Assembly (NCBI GenBank): GCA_947165615.1
Contig: CAMVBD010000043.1
Location: forward strand, 1 to 8,264
Source of the DNA: an uncultured Clostridia bacterium
GTDB taxonomy: Bacteria; Bacillota; Clostridia; Oscillospirales; Acutalibacteraceae
Reading direction: 5' to 3'
Length of the DNA: 8,264 nucleotides
The translations under genes were made by a program, and so were the position numbers. Within the stretch, counting starts at the first letter, position 1. Every line of letters begins with the position of its first letter. The notes under the pieces are model-generated. The model had not been told where the DNA came from, did not search any database, and was given only the letters and a program-made list of their open reading frames with translations. Positions 1 to 7,971 of this stretch are shown piece by piece.

Positions 1-2375
<2,375 letters not shown>

Positions 2376-2378
2376 CGA

Positions 2379-2708
2379 TCACGACCCCCTTTGCGCGAGT
2401 TCCAAAAGATAGAGCGCGGTCTGCCGGACGGCGGTCTGCCGCTTTTCGGCGGTCTCGTCGAACAGCGCCTGCCTTTTTCGGCGGTTGTCTTCCTCCCCGT
2501 CGGCGATCATCAGTTCCGCCTTTTTTTCGGCCTCCGCCAAAATCGTTTTTTCTTTATCCCGGACAAAGGTCGCTTCGTCGCCGCGCATGGCTTCCACGCG
2601 CCGGCCCGCCTCCTCCAGAATGTCGGCGGCCTTTTGCTTTGCCGCCTGCTTTTTTTCGTCGCAGAGCCGTTCGGTCTCGGCGATGGTCTGCATCATCTGA
2701 GACGCCAT
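2379..2708 (-). CDS. V-type ATPase peripheral-stalk subunit (H/G-like coiled coil)
   Basis: This small, 109-residue protein is strongly charged and rich in Ala, Glu, Lys, Arg and Gln. It is predicted to be almost entirely one long helix (about 5-105) with coiled-coil spacing and no cysteine cluster or membrane segment. Small coiled-coil proteins of this size directly upstream of subunit I are the H/F/G-type partners that pair with subunit E to make the peripheral stalk. The assignment rests mostly on size, composition and position, since the family is poorly conserved in sequence. ATG at 2708 is preceded by GAGGTGA about 5 bases upstream, and it is the first gene after the promoter at 2757-2786. 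The names ntpF, ahaH and atpH are used for such subunits in different species, so I leave the symbol empty. Confidence 0.85.
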   Translation of the reverse strand: MASQMMQTIAETERLCDEKKQAAKQKAADILEEAGRRVEAMRGDEATFVRDKEKTILAEAEKKAELMIADGEEDNRRKRQALFDETAEKRQTAVRQTALYLLELAQRGS

Positions 2709-2733
2709 AGTCTCACCTCACTGCATGCTTCAC

Positions 2734-2749
2734 ACGGCCTTGCGGCCGT
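2734..2749 (-). promoter_or_regulatory. Stem-loop at the 5' end of the ATPase mRNA
   Basis: On the minus strand ACGGCC-GCAA-GGCCGT forms a perfect 6-bp stem closed by a GNRA tetraloop. It begins 7 bases after the -10 box, so it would lie within a base or two of the transcript's 5' end, about 25 bases before the H gene's ribosome binding site. Hairpins at the very 5' end are known to protect mRNAs from degradation, and that role is inferred here. Read on the plus strand the same hairpin is followed by TTTTT and resembles a small terminator, so that alternative cannot be excluded. Confidence 0.55.
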
Positions 2750-2756
2750 TTTTATC

Positions 2757-2786
2757 AGTATACCATATCAAAACGACTCGCGTCAA
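2757..2786 (-). promoter_or_regulatory. Sigma-A-type promoter of the V-ATPase operon
   Basis: Reading the minus strand, the -35 box TTGACG (2786-2781) and the -10 box TATACT (2762-2757) are separated by 18 bases. The predicted start is near 2750, giving a leader of about 42 bases to the H gene's ATG. It is the only good promoter in the 206-base gap between the lipoprotein gene and the ATPase operon. Confidence 0.75.
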
Positions 2787-2873
2787 GGAATTTCGGACAA
2801 TTATGACGAACTCTTTGTCGGTTTTTTAACGTTTTGTTTCAAACAGAACAGGCATTCCGACAAAACGCCGAAA

Positions 2874-2926
2874 GCAAAAACAAAATGCCGCCCGAAACTT
2901 CCTTGCGAAGCGCGTCAACGGGCGGC
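2874..2926 (-). terminator. Intrinsic terminator of the lipoprotein/phosphatase cluster
   Basis: On the minus strand GCCGCCCG (2926-2919) pairs with CGGGCGGC (2894-2887), an 8-bp GC stem. Its 24-base loop can form a smaller CTTC/GAAG inner hairpin, and the stem is followed by a T-rich run (TTTTGTTTTTG). The outer arm overlaps the stop codon of the lipoprotein gene, so termination occurs immediately at the end of that gene. Confidence 0.8.
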
Positions 2927-3457
2927 GAGGACGACGGTCACGCTATCGCGGTCCAAGAGGGACCTGAGCCCTTCGTCGTCAAGGTCTGTTATGTGCCCGA
3001 GTTTTGTGTAGGACCAGGTGTTGGAGCCGAAAAACACGACGAGCTGGTTTCCGCTGTACAGGACGAGATCCCCGGGCGAGGTCGTCATGCGCGTATCGCT
3101 TGCCGGCAGGCGCGTCCCGAGAGGGCCGACCTGCTCGAAGCCGCCGTAGGCGGAAAGCGCGACGGTCAGAGGCCCTGCCGCGCAAAGATCCCGAAGAGCC
3201 TCCACCGCGGCGTTTTGTTCCCACTTTACGGACACGGGCGTCCCGTCGACCGTCATTTGCAGATTCATATCGCGTTCCTCCTTTGGCTCCGTTCGTTCGT
3301 TTTCGGACGGCGTCTCCTCCGTCCCGGCCGGGACCGGTTGCCCGGCTTGCGTAGCCGAAGGCTCCGCACGGGATTCCGGCGCGGCGGGCGGAACCCCGCA
3401 GGCGGTCAGAATCACAAAAGCACAGAGAAGGGCGGCGGCAAAGATTTTTTTCGTCAT
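2915..3457 (-). CDS. Lipoprotein with cyclophilin-like fold domain
   Basis: This 180-residue protein has a lipoprotein signal peptide: KK at 3-4, a hydrophobic core at 5-17, and the lipobox L17-T-A-C20 with C20 as the expected lipidated residue. A Pro/Glu/Thr/Ala-rich linker (21-63) follows. Residues about 64-178 resemble the bacterial cyclophilin-like fold family (Cyclophil_like2 type), with a TVDGTPVSVKWEQN start, SAYGGFEQVGPLGTRLP (102-118), GDLVLYSGNQLVVFFGSNTWSY (129-150) and KLGHI (152-156). The biochemical role of that family is not established; the name refers to fold, and I do not claim isomerase activity. The gene lies 77 bases downstream of the secreted phosphatase gene with no promoter visible between, so it is probably co-transcribed with it. 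The ribosome binding site at ATG 3457 is modest (AAGGAAAG), whereas a much better one precedes the internal ATG at 3268. Confidence 0.85.
   Translation of the reverse strand: MTKKIFAAALLCAFVILTACGVPPAAPESRAEPSATQAGQPVPAGTEETPSENERTEPKEERDMNLQMTVDGTPVSVKWEQNAAVEALRDLCAAGPLTVALSAYGGFEQVGPLGTRLPASDTRMTTSPGDLVLYSGNQLVVFFGSNTWSYTKLGHITDLDDEGLRSLLDRDSVTVVLAAR
3266..3282 (-). promoter_or_regulatory. Strong internal ribosome binding site and ATG inside the lipoprotein gene
   Basis: On the minus strand AAAGGAGG lies 8 bases before the in-frame ATG of codon 64 (3268-3266), exactly where the cyclophilin-like domain begins. Initiation here would give a 117-residue protein without signal peptide or linker. 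The ribosome binding site is closer to consensus than the one at the upstream start, so a second, cytoplasmic product is plausible. It could also be a coincidence of the Lys-Glu-Glu codons. Confidence 0.45.
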
Positions 3458-3484
3458 ACTTCTTTCCTTTTCTTAAGGGAAACC

Positions 3485-3518
3485 GCCCGGTCGGAAAACG
3501 GCCGGGCAAGTTTTTTTT
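3485..3518 (+). terminator. Terminator-shaped hairpin pointing against the flanking genes
   Basis: On the plus strand GCCCGGTCG (3485-3493) pairs with CGGCCGGGC (3499-3507) around a GAAAA loop. The stem is 9 bp with one U-G wobble, and AAG then eight Ts (3511-3518) follow. In the plus-strand RNA the wobble pairs, whereas in the minus-strand RNA the same position is an A-C mismatch and the downstream bases (GGTTTCCCTT) are a poor T tract. The hairpin is therefore best read as ending plus-strand (antisense) transcripts. It may also act weakly on the phosphatase-to-lipoprotein transcript. Confidence 0.65.
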
Positions 3519-3534
3519 GATTGGCTGAAGGCGC

Positions 3535-4557
3535 TCAGCGGTCGGGCGTCAGCAGGGTGACGATGCCCATAACGGCGGAGATGACGGCGTCCAGCGGATC
3601 CTTTGCGTGCACGCGGGGCTCGCCGCAGGCGTCCTCGAACAGGTCGCCGGGCAGACGGGCGGACATGGCGAAGGGACGGTCCACGCCGAGGGCGAACAGG
3701 GCGATGGCGGCGATGTCGCGGTCGCGGGTGATCTTGTCAAGTTTTCCGCCCGGCACGACGGTCTTGCCGGCGGCGGCGATGGTGGTAAAGGACTCGCGCT
3801 TGGAGAATCTGCCGTGGCCGCCCGCGATGGTGTGGCCGTGGTCGGCGGTGACGATGAACAGGCCGTCGTCCATCAGGCCGTTGCGCTCAAGAGCGTCGTA
3901 AATGCGGCCGATATAGCCGTCCGCCTCATGGATGGCGTTGTAGTACTCTTCGGATTCGCTGCCGTGGGCGTGGCCGGCGGCGTCCACGCCGTCGATCTGC
4001 ACGAAGAACAGCGCCGGGGCGTTGCCCGCGTCAAAATACGCGCAGATGTCGTCCGTCAGGGCGTCGTCGTTGCCGTTCTGATGCTCGGTGACGCCGACGT
4101 CCGTCTCGATGATACCGAAGTTGACGTTGCCCCAGTTGACGAAAGAGGCAAGTTCGGCGTCGGGCATGGCCCGTCTGACGACGGTAAAGATGGTCGGGTA
4201 GCGGGTGGAACTGTCGCGCTGCTCCTCGCCGGAATTGCCGTTGTGGATCCAGTGCTTATAATAGGACACGCCGGTCAGCATGGACGCCCAGTTGGGGCCG
4301 GAGTCGGACGGCACCTCGGTGCGCACGTGCGAATTGATGGCGCCGTTTGCGAAAATCCGGTCGTAGTTCGGCGTATCCGCGCGCTCAAAGAAACTGCCGG
4401 CGCCGTCGATGCCGATGATAAAGACGTGCTTGTAGGCGCCGAAAGAGGCGCTTTTGTGCTGGGGGTTGAGGTCGATGGACGGAGTCTCGGCAAACGCCGG
4501 GACCGCCGAAAGGAGCAGAAGCGCGAATGCGAGCAGAACGGAAACTGTTTTTTTCAT
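3535..4557 (-). CDS. Secreted alkaline-phosphatase-superfamily phosphohydrolase
   Basis: This 340-residue protein starts with a Sec signal peptide (KK at 2-3, a hydrophobic core at about 5-19, and a cleavage-type AFA at 21-23). The rest is a two-metal phosphodiesterase/nucleotide-pyrophosphatase-like domain of the alkaline phosphatase superfamily. Visible active-site elements are D51 (IGIDGAG), the likely nucleophile S86 in SDSGPNWASMLTG, D192 and H196 (VDAAGHAHG), D239-H240 (TADHGH) and H248 (GGHG). All expected metal ligands are present, so it should be an active phosphomonoesterase or phosphodiesterase outside the membrane; the substrate cannot be read from the sequence. ATG 4557 has AAAGGAGG 6 bases upstream. 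The gene follows its membrane-anchored paralogue after 28 bases, so the two form one transcription unit. The C-terminus (about 318-335) is hydrophobic enough to associate with a surface but is too weak to call a membrane helix. Confidence 0.9.
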   Translation of the reverse strand: MKKTVSVLLAFALLLLSAVPAFAETPSIDLNPQHKSASFGAYKHVFIIGIDGAGSFFERADTPNYDRIFANGAINSHVRTEVPSDSGPNWASMLTGVSYYKHWIHNGNSGEEQRDSSTRYPTIFTVVRRAMPDAELASFVNWGNVNFGIIETDVGVTEHQNGNDDALTDDICAYFDAGNAPALFFVQIDGVDAAGHAHGSESEEYYNAIHEADGYIGRIYDALERNGLMDDGLFIVTADHGHTIAGGHGRFSKRESFTTIAAAGKTVVPGGKLDKITRDRDIAAIALFALGVDRPFAMSARLPGDLFEDACGEPRVHAKDPLDAVISAVMGIVTLLTPDR

Positions 4558-4585
4558 GGGGGCCCTCCTTTGAACGATTGCGGGG

Positions 4586-5620
4586 TTATTTGAGGATGTC
4601 CTTATTGGAGACGATAAAGGTCATGCGTTCCCAAAGCGTGGGGCCGCCGTGACCGCCGCCGTTGCCGCCGTGGTCGGTGGTGATGAGGATGAGCCAGTCC
4701 TCGGAGTCGTAGGTCTTTCTGGCCTTGATGGCGTCGATGATGTCCTTGCCGGTCGACTCGGCGTCGCGGAACGCGGAGACGTACTTGGGATTTGTCGGCG
4801 TAAAGCCGGTGTCGTGTCCCTGATGGTCGGTGTATTCAAGGGTGGAGAAAATGAAATCGGAGCAGTCTTCCTTTTTCAGATCCGAAAGGATGTTGCATTT
4901 TGTGCCGGGATCAAAGAACGCGCGGCAGAATTTCGCGTTGACGCCGTTTTGTTTGGCGTACTGCTTTTCGCCGTAGTAAGTGGCGTTTTTGCGGCTGAAG
5001 TGCCCGTCCCATGAAACGTAGAACGCGCTCTTGTCCACAATGCCGTCCTCCACGAGCGAAAGGATCAGCGTTTTGGGCTCGATCTCCTTGACGATGTCGT
5101 TGTCGGTGATCCCGTGCTTGTCGGCGAGGACGCCGGTCAGCATACTGCACCAGCCGGGCGCGGTGGAGGTCGCCTGCGTGACGGATTCGGGAGACTCGCT
5201 GTAAGGCACGCCGCCGGCATAGGTAAAGATGGCGTGCCCGCCGTCCTCCAGCAGCGTGTTGATCGCGCTCTTTTTCGCGGTGGGAAGCAGCTGGAACAGG
5301 TCCACGCGGCAGCCGTCGTAGCCGATGACGATGGCCTTTTTGACGGTCTTGCCCTCGGGCAGCGGGGACTCGAAATGCGCCTTGATCATGTTATAGACCT
5401 CGGTCTGCGGCAGAGCCTCCTGCCAGGTATTGTCCATGGGCTTGCCTTCCAGGTCCTCGAGGATCTCGGTAAAGTCCTTTTCCGGCACGGCGTCGTCGCC
5501 CTCGGCAAGCCACTTGCTGGGATGATAGGTCAGATTGTACCAGACGTATCCGCCGACAATGCCGCCGATGAGAAGAACGCAGCAAATGGGGATCAGGATC
5601 TTTAAGAGACGTTTTTTCAT
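4586..5620 (-). CDS. Membrane-anchored alkaline-phosphatase-superfamily phosphohydrolase
   Basis: This 344-residue protein has an N-terminal anchor: KKR at 2-4, then a single uncleaved-looking helix (about 8-28). A linker to about 93 leads to an extracytoplasmic two-metal hydrolase domain. Active-site residues are D102 (IGYDGCRVD), probable nucleophile T153 in STAPGWCSMLTG, D265 and H269 (YTDHQGHDTG), D316-H317 (TTDHGG) and H324 (GGGHGG). It belongs to the same superfamily as the next gene and shares the order of motifs but little else, suggesting an old duplication. I chose the ATG at 5620 because AAAGGAG lies 10 bases upstream and the protein then begins directly with the anchor. The open frame continues to 5692, but that extension covers the promoter and lacks a ribosome binding site. 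It is the first gene of the cluster. Confidence 0.9.
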   Translation of the reverse strand: MKKRLLKILIPICCVLLIGGIVGGYVWYNLTYHPSKWLAEGDDAVPEKDFTEILEDLEGKPMDNTWQEALPQTEVYNMIKAHFESPLPEGKTVKKAIVIGYDGCRVDLFQLLPTAKKSAINTLLEDGGHAIFTYAGGVPYSESPESVTQATSTAPGWCSMLTGVLADKHGITDNDIVKEIEPKTLILSLVEDGIVDKSAFYVSWDGHFSRKNATYYGEKQYAKQNGVNAKFCRAFFDPGTKCNILSDLKKEDCSDFIFSTLEYTDHQGHDTGFTPTNPKYVSAFRDAESTGKDIIDAIKARKTYDSEDWLILITTDHGGNGGGHGGPTLWERMTFIVSNKDILK

Positions 5621-5644
5621 CTGAATCAGACTCCTTTCTTTTTC

Positions 5645-5675
5645 AGCATAGCACTCTATGTCCAACAAATGTCCA
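5645..5675 (-). promoter_or_regulatory. Candidate promoter of the phosphatase/lipoprotein cluster
   Basis: Reading the minus strand, TGGACA (5675-5670) and TATGCT (5650-5645) lie 19 bases apart, about 25 bases before the start codon at 5620. Both boxes differ from consensus by at least one base and the spacer is long, so the promoter would be weak unless activated. The -35 region lies inside the 11-bp tandem repeat. Confidence 0.4.
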
Positions 5676-5679
5676 ACAA
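5658..5679 (-). repeat. Perfect 11-bp tandem repeat over the candidate promoter
   Basis: The minus-strand unit TTGTTGGACAT occurs twice without a gap or mismatch (5679-5669 and 5668-5658). The period of 11 bp is close to one helical turn, so a protein could bind both copies on the same face of the DNA. The location over the -35 box and spacer suggests an operator, but a chance slippage duplication would look the same. Confidence 0.6.
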
Positions 5680-5737
5680 AATCAGGCGGCAAAGAAAAAA
5701 AATAATAGGCAAAAAGACGAAAAACAAGAAACGCGGT

Positions 5738-6265
5738 TTACCGTACGACCTTGACGTCGGGGCGGTACTGCCGCAGGTACGAAAGCACGCGGGTCGAAAA
5801 GGGCTTCGGCACGCTGAGGATATAGTCCAGCGGCTGGGCCATTACAAAGCAGACGCCGTTTGAAAGCACCCGCACAAAGGCGACGTCCTTCCACTCGGTG
5901 CGCACGGTGTTGTTTTCCTTTTGCAGCGTGACGCCGGTCTCGTCCAGCGTGAGCGAGGACGGCTTGTACGCCTTTTGCATTTGGCGCAGATTTTTTTTCA
6001 GCGTAAAAAAGAGCAGGAGTTCCGCGAGGATCAGAACGCCCCAGACGACGGCGACGGCGACAAAGGCGGGCGACTGTCTGAGAGGCGGCGTCAAAAGGAA
6101 CACGGCGAGCACGACGACGCCGAGCCCCGCGAACAGAAGGCACCGGAGGAACCGGTCGCCGATCCGGCAGTCCGGCTTTTTGAGAATGCGGCGGTACTGC
6201 GCCGAAAAACTGACGAGTTCCCGGTAGTACGCTTCGGGCCCCGGTTCATTTATCTGAATGGTCAT
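5738..6265 (-). CDS. YcxB-like two-helix membrane protein
   Basis: This 175-residue protein has a short cytoplasmic N-terminus (1-38), two membrane helices (about 40-60 and 66-90) and a C-terminal domain with the YcxB-like pattern. That domain contains LTLDETGVTLQ (105-115), a conserved Trp at 125 in RTEWKDVAFV, then a hydrophobic strand and a VPKPFS motif (152-157). The function of the family is unknown. ATG 6265 is chosen because AAAGGAG stands 7 bases upstream and it lies just downstream of a consensus promoter. The open frame extends to 6472 but crosses that promoter. There is no good hairpin terminator after the stop, only a T-rich stretch on the minus strand (about 5690-5728), so some read-through into the phosphatase cluster is possible. 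Confidence 0.8.
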   Translation of the reverse strand: MTIQINEPGPEAYYRELVSFSAQYRRILKKPDCRIGDRFLRCLLFAGLGVVVLAVFLLTPPLRQSPAFVAVAVVWGVLILAELLLFFTLKKNLRQMQKAYKPSSLTLDETGVTLQKENNTVRTEWKDVAFVRVLSNGVCFVMAQPLDYILSVPKPFSTRVLSYLRQYRPDVKVVR

Positions 6266-6317
6266 ATCAAAACTCCTTTTGTTGTGCAGCCGGCGCTTTG
6301 CCGGTCCGGTCGTTTTC

Positions 6318-6346
6318 ATTATAGCCGTCGAGCGGGGCGGTGTCAA
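6318..6346 (-). promoter_or_regulatory. Perfect consensus sigma-A promoter of the YcxB-like gene
   Basis: Reading the minus strand, TTGACA (6346-6341) and TATAAT (6323-6318) are exactly consensus and 17 bases apart. The expected start is near 6311, giving a leader of about 46 bases. This is unusually strong for a small membrane protein gene. The leader can form a small GC hairpin (CCGGC at 6304-6300 with GCCGG at 6294-6290) ahead of the ribosome binding site. Confidence 0.85.
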
Positions 6347-6404
6347 GACGGGTCGTCTCCCTTCCGGACGGGAAAAAAGGCGAAAAAAAACCGGAAAATG
6401 CGTC

Positions 6405-6433
6405 TTGCCAAGCGTGTCCGATTTTGCTAAAAT
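6405..6433 (+). promoter_or_regulatory. Promoter of the secreted amidase gene
   Basis: TTGCCA (6405-6410) and TAAAAT (6428-6433) are separated by exactly 17 bases, each one base from consensus. The predicted start near 6440 gives a leader of about 47 bases to the ATG at 6487. It is divergent from the YcxB promoter, with 58 bases between the two -35 boxes. Confidence 0.7.
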
Positions 6434-6486
6434 GAAAAAAAATACCCGATTCCGGTCCGGTTTTCCGGGCACAGGAGGACAAACGC

Positions 6487-7893
6487 ATGAACATGCACAC
6501 CGTACGCAAAACTTTTACAGCTCTGCTGCTCGCGGCGCTTTTGTGCGCGGGGCTTTTGGGCGGCGCGGGGCGTCTTTTTTGGGCAAACGCCGCCGCCCCG
6601 TTGACCGGTTACGTGTACGAGGCCGTAAGGACCAACCGGATCGAAGGCGCGATCGTGACCCTTTACCGGGAGACCGGAGACGGCGGGCGCACGGTTCTTT
6701 CCTCTGTCCGAACGGACGGCGACGGCGCGTTTTCCTTCGGCGCGGCGGCCGGGGACCTCGGCGTCTGGGTCGAGCATCCGGGCTGCAGACCGGCGTACGT
6801 TTCGGTCTCGGGGAGCGGGACCCTTCCCGTCCCCCTTGTTACGACCGGGGCGCCGGAACTTTTGCAGGTGCTTGTGAAAAACGACTACCTGACGCTGGTC
6901 TTTTCGCAGTACATGGACCCCGACACGGTAAACGGGGACACGCTGGTCTTTTACAAAAACGGCACGCCCCTGTACGGCGACGTCTGGCCGTCGGACAGCG
7001 AGATCGCAGCCCCGGGGTCTTATCAGTACTACGCGACCTCGTTCAATTTCGAGACCAAACGGGACATTACGGAGGTCACGTCCGTCACGGTGCAGGACGT
7101 CCGAAACTACGCCGGGATCGCTTTGAGCGGGACGCGCTCCGTCGGGGCCTCCGCGTTCGTCCCCGCAAAATTCTATCATCCCGGAGATTTGGACGGCGAC
7201 GGGGCGCTTACGGCAGGCGACGCGCGGCTGGCGCTGCGCACGTCCGTGGGCCTGCCGGCCGAGGGCGCGGATCTGACGCCCGGCTCCGCCTCCTTTTTGC
7301 AGGCCGACCGCAACAAAAACGGCGAGATCGACGCCGCCGACGCCCGGACCCTCCTGCGAGCGGCGGTGGGACTGGAGTCCCTTTACACGAATTCCCCGCT
7401 TGTCACGTACACAAACCTCAGCGAAAACCGCGATCCCCGCATTTCCCCCATCGACCGCATCACCATCCACCACATGTCCGAGATCCAGACGGCAAAGGAG
7501 TGCTGCGACTACTTTCAGGGCGGCGACCGGGAGGTATCCGCCAACTACTGCATCGGCTGGGACGGGAGCGTGGGGCTGAGCGTGCCGGAGGAGTACCGCG
7601 CCTGGACCTCCTCAAGCGAAGCAAACGACATGCGCGCCGTCACCATCGAGGTCTCCAACGACGGCTACGGCCCCGACTGGCACGTCTCCGACGCCTCCCT
7701 TGAAGAACTGATCTCCCTGTGCGTCGACATCTGTCTGCGAAACGGCATTGAAAAACTGGTCTATACAGGCGACACGCGCGGAAACCTGACCATGCACAAG
7801 TGGTTTGCCGCGACCGACTGCCCGGGTCGGTATCTCGAAAGCCGCTTTCCCTACATCGCCCAGCGCGTAAACAACGCCCTTGCCGCGCCGTAA
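6487..7893 (+). CDS. Secreted modular N-acetylmuramoyl-L-alanine amidase with dockerin
   Basis: This 468-residue secreted protein begins with a signal peptide (R7-K8, hydrophobic core about 10-25, cleavage near ANAAA at 33-37). Domains in order are a carboxypeptidase-regulatory-like beta domain (about 39-118, with TDGDGAFSF), an SbsA-type bacterial Ig-like domain (about 122-222, with the hallmark FSQYMDPDTVNGD), and a type I dockerin (about 232-298). The dockerin has calcium loops D234-D236-D238-D245 and D274-N276-N278-E280-D285. Last is an Amidase_2/PGRP-fold domain (about 318-466). The zinc ligands are H328 or H329 (TIHH), H437 (MHKW) and C445 (DCPG), and the last two are 8 residues apart as in T7 lysozyme. 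It should cleave the amide between muramic acid and the stem peptide of peptidoglycan. ATG 6487 has AGGAGG 8 bases upstream, and a second ATG two codons later is too far away. The combination of a dockerin with an amidase is unusual. Confidence 0.92.
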   Translation: MNMHTVRKTFTALLLAALLCAGLLGGAGRLFWANAAAPLTGYVYEAVRTNRIEGAIVTLYRETGDGGRTVLSSVRTDGDGAFSFGAAAGDLGVWVEHPGCRPAYVSVSGSGTLPVPLVTTGAPELLQVLVKNDYLTLVFSQYMDPDTVNGDTLVFYKNGTPLYGDVWPSDSEIAAPGSYQYYATSFNFETKRDITEVTSVTVQDVRNYAGIALSGTRSVGASAFVPAKFYHPGDLDGDGALTAGDARLALRTSVGLPAEGADLTPGSASFLQADRNKNGEIDAADARTLLRAAVGLESLYTNSPLVTYTNLSENRDPRISPIDRITIHHMSEIQTAKECCDYFQGGDREVSANYCIGWDGSVGLSVPEEYRAWTSSSEANDMRAVTIEVSNDGYGPDWHVSDASLEELISLCVDICLRNGIEKLVYTGDTRGNLTMHKWFAATDCPGRYLESRFPYIAQRVNNALAAP

Positions 7894-7922
7894 AAATGCG
7901 CGCGAAAAACCGGATTTCATAT

Positions 7923-7953
7923 AAAAAGACGGGAGCCCTTCCCGTCTTTTTTT
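7923..7953. terminator. Bidirectional terminator between convergent genes
   Basis: GACGGGA (7928-7934) pairs with TCCCGTC (7940-7946) around GCCCT, flanked by five As on the left and seven Ts on the right. It follows the amidase stop by about 30 bases and is a strong terminator for the plus strand. The left A run gives it T-tract function on the minus strand for the gene entering from the right edge. Confidence 0.88.
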
Positions 7954-7971
7954 CGTCGGAACCGCGCCGGT

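Larger units (their letters stand above)
6301..6461. repeat. Direct repeat CCGGTCCGGT flanking the two divergent promoters
   Basis: The 10-bp sequence CCGGTCCGGT occurs at 6301-6310 and again at 6452-6461, just downstream of each of the two divergent promoters and therefore inside both leaders, on opposite sense strands. It is itself built of two CCGGT units. In GC-rich intergenic DNA this may be chance, but its placement would suit a shared regulator. Confidence 0.35.

Noticed and set aside
2790..2832. A possible plus-strand hairpin (GACAA with TTGTC) followed by TTTTTT
   Set aside because: The stem is only 5 bp with a long loop and low GC, too weak to call a terminator.
5621..5692. A 24-codon upstream extension of the anchored phosphohydrolase
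   Set aside because: It would cover the tandem repeat and promoter, has no ribosome binding site, and places a hydrophilic stretch before a normal membrane anchor. ATG 5620 has AAAGGAG at the right distance.
6266..6472. A 69-codon upstream extension of the YcxB-like protein
   Set aside because: It crosses a perfect consensus promoter for the same gene, and the ATG at 6265 has its own strong ribosome binding site.
6427..7473. A 348-codon minus-strand frame opposite the amidase gene
   Set aside because: The plus strand there encodes clear dockerin and amidase motifs, and the minus reading has shadow composition and no ribosome binding site.
6487..7893. Reading the dockerin protein as part of a cellulosome
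   Set aside because: No cohesin, glycoside hydrolase or carbohydrate-binding module is present in the window, and the catalytic domain targets peptidoglycan, so a plant-fibre role is not supported.
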